Assembly: GCF_027923385.1 (NCBI RefSeq)
Contig: NZ_BSEC01000001.1
Span: 1,748,501-1,812,500 of the forward strand
Source: Methylocystis echinoides
Lineage (GTDB): Bacteria > Pseudomonadota > Alphaproteobacteria > Rhizobiales > Beijerinckiaceae
DNA length: 64,000 nt
Direction of reading: 5' to 3'
Within the stretch, counting starts at the first letter, position 1. Each line of letters begins with the position of its first letter. Below are positions 1 to 9,200 of this stretch, piece by piece. The notes under the pieces were generated by a model, which saw only the letters and a list, made by a program, of their open reading frames with translations, was not told the origin of the DNA and made no database searches. A program made the translations under genes and the position numbers.

Positions 1-1283
1 AACGTCGAGCGGAAGAAGCAGGTCGGGCAGGGGTAGCCGTGGAAGGCGTTGGCGGCGTCATAGTAGCCGGCCGGCGCGGAGACGAAGAAGTTCGCGGTGT
101 CGCGGTAGTATTCGACGCGGCCATTGATCTTGAAGATGTCATTGATCTTGTAGGACGCATATTGCGCGATCGCGTAGGATTCGGCGCCCTTCGGATATTG
201 CGGGAGATAGGACAGGGCGTTGGCCGGCCAGCCCGGCGCCGCGACGAACTCCGGGAAGAAGCCGTTGTAGAAGCCATAGGCGTTCTGCGGAATGCCGCCG
301 AGGCTGGACGCCGGGTTGTTGCCGCTTTCGCGGTTGAACGCCATGTCGGTGATGAGGGTAAGGTTCTCCGTCACCTTCCAGGTCGTGGTCAGATTGGCGA
401 AGGTGCGGTTGGTGCTGTTCGGATTACAGACGCAGGCGAAGGGCGTGTTCGGCCAGGCGCCCGGGAAAATGCCCGGCGGCAGGCCCAGCGCGTCCGGATT
501 ATAGGCGACGCCGAACTGCTTCGGGTTTTCCGGGCCCGAGTGGACGAAGCCCATGATGGTCAGATTGCCTTCGAGCAGGTTCAGGCCGACACCGCCGTGG
601 AAGGCGGGCGCGGCGTTGTTGTCGCCGGGGTAGCCGATGAAGGTGTTCACGCCGGTGGTGACGCCCGCATAGACGTCGAGCCAGTCGCGGACGTGGGTCG
701 TGGTCATCACGCCGGTGTGAAGGAAGGGCCCGAAGTTGAAGATGTAGGAGTGGCTGTAGAACAGATTGTCCTTGGCGTACATCACCTCGGCGCCGTTATA
801 GGTCGGGAAGATACCGGCCTTGATGTCGACGCCACCCTCGGAAATGAAGGACTTCCAGGGCAGATGCGCCTGAACGTTGGCTTCCAGCGGTCCGATCTGG
901 GTGCGGCTCGGGATCCAGTAATCGGTCGTGCCGATCACATGGTTGAAGCGCATGTCCTCGCCAATCTGGATCTGCGCCTTGAAGCCGAAGTCATAGTGGT
1001 CCGACTTCGGGTCGAGGGGACGCATGACCGTCAGAACGGCGCCGTTGAAGATCGGCTGGTTGGAGTCGATGGTGTAGAGATGACCCCAGTTGATGTTGTT
1101 CCAGGGCTGGTTGAAGTTCATCGCAACGCCGCCCTCGACGTAGCCGTCGACGGTCAGCGTATCCAGCCACTTCGGCGGCGGCGGCGGCGCGACGGCGGCC
1201 TTCTTGTTCGCCACGTCGGCGGCGCCTGCCATAGTTGCAGCGAGCGTAAACGCGGTGATGAGAGGGAGGGAATACCACTTCAT
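1..1283 (-). CDS. Outer-membrane beta-barrel porin, BBP2/OmpL-like (3' end outside window)
   Basis: About 427 codons are visible from an ATG at 1283; the reading frame stays open to the window edge, so the C-terminus is missing. Residues 1-22 form a signal peptide (MKWYSLPLI, then a hydrophobic stretch ending GAADV), followed by a proline-rich linker and a start typical of this family (WLDTLTVDGYVEGGVAMNF). The body is rich in aromatic residues, Gly and Asn in alternating patterns, as in beta-barrels of the putative beta-barrel porin-2 family. A Cys pair (CVC) and another (CPTC) are seen in probable loops. The likely role is diffusion or solute uptake across the outer membrane; substrate unknown. 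It is divergent from the Rieske reductase across a 334-bp spacer with two inverted repeats. Confidence 0.78.
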   Translation of the reverse strand, partial: MKWYSLPLITAFTLAATMAGAADVANKKAAVAPPPPPKWLDTLTVDGYVEGGVAMNFNQPWNNINWGHLYTIDSNQPIFNGAVLTVMRPLDPKSDHYDFGFKAQIQIGEDMRFNHVIGTTDYWIPSRTQIGPLEANVQAHLPWKSFISEGGVDIKAGIFPTYNGAEVMYAKDNLFYSHSYIFNFGPFLHTGVMTTTHVRDWLDVYAGVTTGVNTFIGYPGDNNAAPAFHGGVGLNLLEGNLTIMGFVHSGPENPKQFGVAYNPDALGLPPGIFPGAWPNTPFACVCNPNSTNRTFANLTTTWKVTENLTLITDMAFNRESGNNPASSLGGIPQNAYGFYNGFFPEFVAAPGWPANALSYLPQYPKGAESYAIAQYASYKINDIFKINGRVEYYRDTANFFVSAPAGYYDAANAFHGYPCPTCFFRST

Positions 1284-1376
1284 TGCCTGGAACTCCGGTC
1301 TGGGGAGGCGGAAACTGCGTCAATTTCAACGCGGAGACCGGAAGCGTTTCAAGGTTAAGTCTGACGCAATTGCCCA

Positions 1377-1392
1377 TTGTTTGGGCAAACAA
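1377..1392. promoter_or_regulatory. 16-bp inverted repeat, possible operator
   Basis: TTGTTTG-GG-CAAACAA is a perfect 7-2-7 inverted repeat in the 334-bp divergent spacer (1284-1617) between the porin and the Rieske reductase. It lies about 95 bp upstream of the porin start and 225 bp upstream of the reductase start. The spacer is visibly AT-richer than the flanking genes. The shape suits a dimeric regulator, but the regulator is unknown. Confidence 0.35.
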
Positions 1393-1417
1393 GCCAGCAA
1401 CAATTCATTGTCTTTGA

Positions 1418-1441
1418 GATTGTGGCGCCAATGTCACAATC
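1418..1441. promoter_or_regulatory. Inverted repeat GATTGTG-N10-CACAATC, possible operator
   Basis: A 7-10-7 inverted repeat in the same divergent spacer, 26 bp from the preceding palindrome. The arm-and-spacer geometry resembles dimeric HTH operators. No further gene is visible in 1284-1617. Confidence 0.35.
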
Positions 1442-1617
1442 AAAAGTCCCGAAATCAATTGAGCTTTTTGGTAGACTATCCTGGGCGCGGGCTATTTCCC
1501 GGTTTTGCTTTGCGTGTTTTCGCACAAAACTGATTCGCCGGACTCGCTTCCGGCTGTCGGCGACCCACTTCATGGTTGAGTGGCCGCGTTCATGACGGCC
1601 GCCTGAGGGGAGTTCAC

Positions 1618-3147
1618 ATGTCGCAAGGGGCAGAAACAATCGGCGAGGATTTTGCGCTCGGGATCGACTCCGCGGCCGTCGTCGAGGGGGCGCCGGTCAG
1701 GGGCCATGTCGGCGGCAAGGACGCCATCATGGTGCGCAAGGGCGACGAGGTTTTCGTCGTCGGCGCCTTTTGCACGCATTATCACGGCCCGCTGGCGGAG
1801 GGGCTCGTCGTCGGCGACACGATTCGCTGCCCCTGGCATCACGCCTGTTTCAGTCTCCGCGATGGGCAGGCGCTGCGCGCGCCGGCTTTCGACGCTTTGG
1901 CGCGCTGGCGGGTGGAGCAGGTCGACGGCAGGATTTTCGCGCGCGAGCGCGTGAAGACGGCGCCGCCCCGGCCCGTCCCGGCGCGGGTCCCGCGCGCTGT
2001 CGCCATCATCGGCGGCGGGGCGGCCGGTTTCGCGGCGGCGCATGCGTTGCGCGCCGAGGGGTACGACGGTCCGATCGAAATGATCAGCGCCGATTCGGCG
2101 GAGCCTTACGACCGTCCCAACCTTTCCAAGGATTATCTCGCCGGCACGGCGCAGCCGGAATGGCTGCCGCTGCGCGATCCGGCCTGGTATCGGGAGCAGC
2201 GCATCGATCTTCGGCTCGGACGCCGGGTTGAGCGGCTCGACCTCTCAGGCCGCAGGCTTCTGCTCGATGGCGGCGAGACGCGCGGTTTCGACGCGCTGCT
2301 GCTGGCGACCGGCGCGGAACCGGTTCGATTGCCGATTCCCGGCGCAGAGGGATCGACCGCCTTCTATCTGCGCAGCGTCGCCGACGCCGACCGCCTCATC
2401 GCCGCATGTTCCGGCGCGCGGCGGGCGGCCGTGATCGGCGCGAGCTTCATCGGCCTGGAGGTCGCGGCCGCGCTGCGCGCGCGCGGGCTCGAGGTTCATG
2501 TGGTGGCGCCGGAGGCGGTCCCGATGGCGCGCATTCTCGGCCCCGATCTCGGCGCGCATGTGCGCAGGCTGCACGAGAGCCATGGCGTCGTCTTCCATCT
2601 GGAGAACACGGCCACGGAGATTGGCTCCGGCGGGCTGACGCTGAAGAATGGCGGCGCGCTCGCGGCGGATATCGTGGCCATTGGCGTCGGCGTGCGGCCC
2701 AATACGGCGCTGGCGGAAGCGGCGGGTCTCTCCGTCGACAGGGGTGTGCTGGTCGACGCCTGCCTCGAAACGAGCGTCCCGGGCGTCTATGCGGCCGGCG
2801 ATATTGCGCGCTGGCCGGACCGGATCACGGGGGAGGCGGTGCGCGTCGAGCATTGGGTCGTTGCGGAGCGGCAGGGCCAGACGGCGGCGCGCAACATGCT
2901 GGGGCGCGGCGAGCGCTTCGACGCTGCGCCCTTCTTCTGGAGCCAGCATTACGATCAGGCCATTTCCTACATTGGCCACGCGCCGGCCTGGGACCGCGCC
3001 GAACTCTCGGGCGATCCGGCTTCGGGGAGTTGCGAGGTGTCTTATTTCGCGGGTGGGCGGAAGCTCGCGGTCGCGACTCTCGGCCGCGATCTCGACAGCC
3101 TGCGCGCGGAGGTCGCCTTTGAAAAGGCGATGGGCGCGCTCCTGTAG
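1618..3147 (+). CDS. Rieske [2Fe-2S] / FAD-dependent pyridine nucleotide-disulfide reductase fusion (AIFL-like)
   Basis: 509 aa. The N-terminal Rieske domain carries CTH (Cys52, His54) and CPWHH (Cys71, His74), the four cluster ligands. A FAD-binding Rossmann motif follows (IIGGGAAG, 131-138), then an NAD(P)-binding motif (VIGASFIGLE, near 260), and the second FAD motif (GVYAAGDIA, near 385). The layout matches ferredoxin-reductase-like and AIF-like proteins that pass electrons from NAD(P)H to a partner or act in redox defence; the partner is not evident here. The start is the ATG at 1618, preceded by GGGGAG at 5-bp spacing; an in-frame ATG at 1576 lacks that signal. Confidence 0.88.
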   Translation: MSQGAETIGEDFALGIDSAAVVEGAPVRGHVGGKDAIMVRKGDEVFVVGAFCTHYHGPLAEGLVVGDTIRCPWHHACFSLRDGQALRAPAFDALARWRVEQVDGRIFARERVKTAPPRPVPARVPRAVAIIGGGAAGFAAAHALRAEGYDGPIEMISADSAEPYDRPNLSKDYLAGTAQPEWLPLRDPAWYREQRIDLRLGRRVERLDLSGRRLLLDGGETRGFDALLLATGAEPVRLPIPGAEGSTAFYLRSVADADRLIAACSGARRAAVIGASFIGLEVAAALRARGLEVHVVAPEAVPMARILGPDLGAHVRRLHESHGVVFHLENTATEIGSGGLTLKNGGALAADIVAIGVGVRPNTALAEAAGLSVDRGVLVDACLETSVPGVYAAGDIARWPDRITGEAVRVEHWVVAERQGQTAARNMLGRGERFDAAPFFWSQHYDQAISYIGHAPAWDRAELSGDPASGSCEVSYFAGGRKLAVATLGRDLDSLRAEVAFEKAMGALL

Positions 3148-3201
3148 CGTGCGTATCGCCAGTAATGCGCAGGCGAGGGGCGTCAGCCGATCGTGAGCAT
3201 T

Positions 3202-3234
3202 CCCCCTGCCGCGCGGCGGCGGAGGGGCAGGGGG
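3202..3234. repeat. GC-rich palindrome between convergent genes
   Basis: CCCCCTGCC (3202-3210) pairs with GGCAGGGGG (3226-3234) around a 15-nt GC-rich loop. It sits between the ends of the Rieske gene and the giant coiled-coil gene and could terminate both. It resembles, but is not identical to, the CCCTCTCCC palindromes elsewhere in the window. Confidence 0.5.
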
Positions 3235-3267
3235 CGCCGCCGCAACTCGGCTGCGCCCCCTTTTCTC

Positions 3268-6200
3268 CTATTCGAATCTCCCCGCCGCGTGGCCAAGCAT
3301 GGTGTAGACCTTGCCGGCGTCGCTGGTGAGCAGCTCCAGCGCCTTGGAGCCGTCGCGGTCGCCGCGGGTGGTTTCGAGGAGCAACTCCTCGAAATGCCGG
3401 ACGTAATGGTCCAGCGTGCCGCGGAACTCGGCGTCGACGCGATAGCGGCGGCGGATTTCCTCGAAGGTCTGGTGGCCCGGCGCGGTGTAGAGGCGACGCC
3501 CGAAAAGCGGGCCCTTTTCGCCGCGCTGATAGCGCCGCCACAAATCGGCGACCGCTGCGCCGTCCACCATGCGGGCGATGTCGAGCGAGAGGCCTTCGAG
3601 CATGCCGCCCGCCATCGCGCGGGCAGGGCGCGGCGGCTGCTGGCCGGCGGCCTTCGGGCCCTCGTCACGGGAAGCGCGCGCCAGAAGCTCGCTCAGCCAG
3701 CCGCCCTCGCGCGTCGGCGCGGGCGCCGGTTCGGCGGCGCGCGGCGGCGGTGGCGGCGCCGTTCGCGCCTTGGGCGGTTCGGCCTGGCGCGGCGCGCGGG
3801 CGGGGGGCGCTTGTTCGGAGACGTCGAAGACCCGGCCCGAGCGCGCGACAATGTCGGTCAGCTCGTTGAGCGCCTTCACCTGATCGCCGACGACGCGGCG
3901 TAGCGCGGCGGCCTGTTCGGCCGTTTCGCGCGGCAGTTCGATCGCGCCGCGGCGCACCTCTTCGCGCGTCTCCTCCAGTTCGCGATGGATTTCGCGCGAC
4001 AGCGCGCGGATGTCCTCGGCCGTCGACTCGAAGCGCGTGCGCGCATCGCCGAACAGTCGGTCGATCTCCTGATTGGCCTGTTCGAAGGAGGCGCGCAGCG
4101 CCTCCTCGGTCTCTGCGCGCTGGCCCTCGGCGGCGCTGCGGATGGCGGCGAAGCGCGCGGAGACGAGATCGGCGCTTTCCTGCGCCGTCGACGACAGCGC
4201 GCCGCTCACGTCCTGCGAGCGGTTCTCGATCGCGCGGAAGGTCTCCTCCATCTTGCGCGAGAAGGTCGCCATCACATTTTCGACCTCGGTGCGCTTGCCC
4301 TCGATGAGCGCCATCGCCTGTTCCAGCGACTTGCTGCGCGCCGCAAAGGCGACGTCCAGCGCCTCCTGGCTCTTTGTCATCTGGACGACGCTCTCGGTCA
4401 GCATTTCCTGTCGGTCGCTGAGCGCCTCGACGATGTCATGGGCGTTTGTGATCGTGCCGCTGGCGACGTCGCTGATCTGCTGCACCTGTCCCGACACGTC
4501 GCGCAGGGCCATCTGGAACTCGGTGAGACGCGCGCCCAGTTCGCGTTCCAGACTGACGAGATTGCCGCCGGTCTTGTCGATGATGGCGTGCAGCGACGCA
4601 TTGGTCTGGCCGAGCTTGTCGAGCAGGGGCGGCAGTTCGCCGCGGATCTTGTCGTTCATCTCGACCAGCGCGCCAATCGAGCTCTGCGCGCCGGCGTCGA
4701 GCGCCGCGGTCAGCGAGGCGCTCGACTGATCGAGCGAACGGGCCAGCTCCTCGCGCTTGTCGCCCAGATGCCGGACGATGGCCGCGCCGCGCGTCTCGAT
4801 TGTCTTGGCGATGAGTTCGCCGACGCTGGTCAGTTCGCTCGTCACGGCGCCGCCGCGTTCGGCGAACGTCGTCTGAATGAAATTCAGCCGGTCGTCGAGG
4901 GCCGTCTGGATCTGGGTGAGACGCGCGTCGAGCGCGCCGCTGATCTGGGCCACGCGCTCGGTGAGCTTCTGGCCGAGATCGCCGGCATGGGCGTGCATGG
5001 TGGTGTCGATCTCGCGCCGCGCGTCGGCGAGCGCCTGATTGATGTCTTCCACACGGGCGCCGATCGAATCGGCGACGCTGCGGCCGCGTTGGTCCATCTC
5101 GGAGGAGACGGCGCCGAGGCGATTGACGACATTCTGCTCGAAGAGCTCGATGCCGCCGTCGAATGTTCGGGCGAGTTCTTTGGCGCGATCGCCGAGGGTG
5201 TCGTTGATCTCCTCCGCCTTGGCGGCGAGCGTCTCGGCAAGCTCGGTGGAGCGCGACACCAGAACGGCGTCGATGTTTTCGAGCTTGTCTTCCAGCGCCT
5301 GAATCACCTCGCGGCCGCCTTCGCCCATCACGCGGGCGACTTCCAGCGCGTGGCTGGCGAGCGAGGCCTGCAGTTTCTGGCCGCCCGCGCCCAGTCCGGC
5401 GTCCATCTGCTTGACGAGGGCGCCGATGCGCTCGGCGGTCTCGCGCGTGCGATCGTCGGTGACAGCCTCGAAGGCGTCGATCTTGCTCGACATGGCTGAC
5501 GCGATGTCGATGGCGCGCGTCTCGAGCTTCTCGACCAGCTCCTCGCCCTTTTCGATGATCGTGTGATCGATCGCCTCGAGCTTCGTGCTGACCTCGCTGG
5601 CGAGCTTTCCCACCTCGTCGCTCAGCCGCGCGAAGACGGAGACGGTCGTCGCGTCGAGCTGGCTCACCAGCTTGCCGCCGCGCACGGAGATGGCCTCGTC
5701 GATGGAGTCCAGCCGCGTGTCGATCTCGTCGGCGAAGTGGCGCGAATTGTCGCCAATGCGCGTCGCGAACTGATCGACCTGCTCCGTGAGGCGTTCGACG
5801 AAGAAGCCGCCGTGAACATTGAGCGTCTGGTCGATCGCCTCGAGCTTCGCGTCGAGGGTCTGGTAGAGTTCCTGTGCGCGTTCGTCGAGGCCCGAGGAGA
5901 GCGCCGCCGTGCGCTCGGCGAGGTTCTCCACGAGCTTGCCGCCGCGCGTCGACACCACGTCGTCTAGCGCGCTCAGCCGCGCTTCGATCTCGTCGGCGAA
6001 GTGACGCGAATTGTCGCCGATGCGCGAGGCGATGTAATCGCCCTGGGCGGAGATGCGCTCGACGAGCGCGCCGCCGCGTTCGTTCACGGCCTTGTCGATG
6101 GCGCCAATGCGCTCGTCGACGCTGGCGACGAATTTCTCGGTCTGGGCGCCGATGCGCGCGTCGGCGTCCTCGGTGCGCGCGGTGAGATTCTCGACCAGGG

Positions 6201-9200
6201 CGGCGCCGCGCTGTCCGATCACTTCCTCGATGACGTTGAGGCGGTCGGCGACGTCGTCGCTCAGCTTGGCGGCATGTTGCGCGACACGGTCGGCGATCTC
6301 CGCGCCGTCGCTGACGACCGCGTTTTCGAATTGCGCGAGCTGTTCGCCGAGCGTCGCGGTGATGCGCTCGCCATGCTCGGCCAGCGAGACGACGACGTCC
6401 TTGCTCTGCGAGAGCACGGAGTCCTCGAATGCCTGCAGGCGATCCGCCAGCAGCTCGTTCAGGCGCTCGCCCTGGGTGGCGATGGCGACCACGGCGTCGC
6501 TCGCCGTGGCGGCGAAGCGGTCGTGCATCGTCTCAGAATTGAAGGCGAGGGTTTGTGTCGCCTCTTCGACGCTGCGGCGCAGGTTCTCGCGCAGCGCGGA
6601 GCCATGCGCCTCGAATTCCTGCATGGCGATCTCGCGCGTCGACTCCATCGTCTGCGCGACGAGCATGCCGGCTGTTTCCAGCGCCGCCATGCGCTCGCCG
6701 AGCAGTTCGTCGACGCGCCGTGCGTGGTCCGCGACGATGTCCGCCACATTGTCGCCGTGCCGGCGCACGGAGTCCTCGAAGGAGCCGACGCCCACCGACA
6801 GCGTCCCGGCGACGCGCGCGCTTTCCTCTTCCAGTCGGCGCGCTGTTTCGGCGTTGGCGTCCTGCACGGCCGTCTCGAAGGCGCGCAGGCGTTCGGCAAG
6901 CTCCTCGCTCGTCAGCACGGCGTGATCGAGCACGCGTTGCGCGACTTCATCGGCCTGCCGCAGGAAATCGACGTCGAAGGCGGAGAGGCCGCGGGTGAAG
7001 GCTTCCCGGACCTCCTCGCTCTTGAAGGTGACGCGATCGGCCGCCTCATTGCTGGCCTGCGAGACCGACGCCGTGAAGGCGGCGAGGCTCTCGGCGATGG
7101 CGGCGGTCGCCTGATCGGAGTGCTGGGCGACGCGGGCCGTCACCGTCTCGCTCTGGCGCAGGATGGCGTCTTCCAGCGAGGCGAGGCCGACAGACAGATT
7201 GTTGAGCGCCTGGTCGCCCTGTTCGGCGACGCGGGTGGCCGCTTCCTCGCTCTTGCGCGCGACGGTCTCTTCCAGCGTCTGGATCTGGCGGGCGAGTTCG
7301 CCCGTGGCGCGTTCGCCATGCGTCGACACGAGCTCGGCGAGATCCTCGCTTTTGCGGGCGATGGTTTCCTCGAGCGCCTCGATCTGGCGCGTCAGCTCCA
7401 GCGCGGCGCGTTCGCCCTGGGAGGAGACCACGGCGGCGACATTGTCGCCCTGGCGGGTGACGGCGTCCTCGAAAGCGGCGAGCCGCTGCGACACGATCTC
7501 GGCGGCGTGCTCGCCCTCGGTGGCGACGCGGGACGCGATTGCCTCGCTGCGCTGAAGGACAGCGTCCTCGAAGGCGGCGAGTCCGGTCGCCAGATTGGTG
7601 AGCGCGCGGTCGCCCGAGTCGGTGACGCGCGCGGCGATTTCTTCGCTGCGCTGCGCGACCTGATCGGTCTGCGACGCAATCGCCTCCTGAAAGGCGGCGA
7701 GATGGCCGGTGAGCGCGTCGGCGGTCTGGACGCTGTAGTCCGCGAGGCGCGTCGTCAGCTCCTCGTTGCGCTGCGCGAACACGCCTTCGAACTGCGCCAC
7801 CTGATCGGCAAGCGCGGCCGTCGCCTGCGCGCCGCTTTCCGAAAGCCGGACGGCGATGCTCTCGCCCTGATGGGCGACGGCGGTCTCCAGCGCCGCGATG
7901 TTGTGCGAGATGTCCTCGATGACGCGTTCGCGTTGCTCGGACACGCTCGTCGCGACCTCCTCGGTCCGCGTCAGCAGCGTGGACTGGAATTCGGAGAGAC
8001 GCTCGGTCAGCGTATTGGTCGTGCGATAGCCGTGTTCGGTCACGCGCGCCGCAAGCTCTTCGCCGCGCGCGGCGATCGCGCCCTCGAAAGCCGCAAGCCG
8101 CTCGTTCAGCGTCTCGGACAGGCGGTCGCTGTGTTCGGCGACGCGCTGCAGGGAGTCTTCGCTGTTGCGGCTGACGGCGTCCTCGAAAGCCGCGAGCCTG
8201 GCGCCGATCGTCTCGGACAGGCTGTCGCTGTGGTCGGCGACGCGCGTCAGCGCGCCGTCGCTGTTCCGGGCGACAGTTTCCTCGAAAGCGGCAAGCCGGG
8301 CGGCGAGCGCCTCGGACAGGCTGTCGCTGTGTTCGGCGACGCGCATCAGCGCGCCGTCGCTGTTTCGGGCGACAGTTTCCTCGAAAGCGGCAAGCCGGGC
8401 GGCGAGCGCCTCGGACAGGCTGTCGCTGTGTTCGGCGACGCGCATCAGCGCGCCATCGCTGTTTCGCGCGACGGATTCCTCAAAGGCGGCAAGCCGCGCG
8501 CCGAACGTCTCGTCGAACTCGGCGCCATGCGCGCTCACGCGGGTGATCATCTCTTCGCCGCGGTCGAGAACGCGGCGCTCGAAGTTCTCGATGCGGTCGG
8601 CGAGCGTCTCGCTGATCCGGTCGCTGTGCGAGCCGAGCGCGGACACCGCGTCGACCGCGATATTCGCAAAACGCTGCTCGACCAGCTCGGCCTGCTCGGA
8701 AAGCGCCGAGGCGGTCTCGTTGAGCGTGTTCGCCAGCGAGGCCTGCAGCGACTGGCTGCGCCGGTCGAAGTCTTCCTGCGCCTTGCCAGTGGCGTCGTCC
8801 ATATAGCCGAGCAGACGGGATTCCGCCGTCTCGAAAACCGTCCGCGCCCGCTCCACCTGCTCCGCGACGCCCGTGGTGAGGCGTTCGGCGGTGGCGGCGA
8901 GCGAGGAGTCGAGCGCACCGCCGTGAACGGCGACGGCCTCGTGAATGGCGGCGCCCGTCTGCGCGAGGCGCTCGATCAACTGGTCGCCATGTTCGCCGAC
9001 GGAGCCGGCGAATTGCGTGCTCACATCCTCCAAGCGCCCGACGATCGCCTCGCCGCGCGTGTTGAAATCGGCGACAGCGGCTTCGCCGGCCTTCTGTAGT
9101 CTCTCGCCGACCTCCGCCACGCCGTCCGAAAAGCGGCGACTCACGTCCTGCGTCGCCTCGCCGATCTTGCTGGCGACCTGATCGCCCGTTTCGGTGAGCA

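Noticed and set aside
3265..3300. TTCGAATC, reminiscent of a tRNA T-loop
   Set aside because: It lies in the 3' end of the GPR-like gene, and no acceptor, D or anticodon stems are present nearby.
8165..8520. Regular near-identical units, considered as a CRISPR array
   Set aside because: The period is exactly 99 bp in frame, there are no unique spacers, and the units encode 33-residue helical repeats of the surrounding protein.
6001..9099. A 1032-codon open frame on the plus strand, and others at 39-1358, 3985-5499 and 11795-13774, opposite real genes
   Set aside because: They are exact antisense mirrors of the porin, the GPR-like gene and the GT2 gene, with Arg/Ala/Gly-rich composition and no domain motifs; GC-rich codon bias removes stops from the opposite strand.
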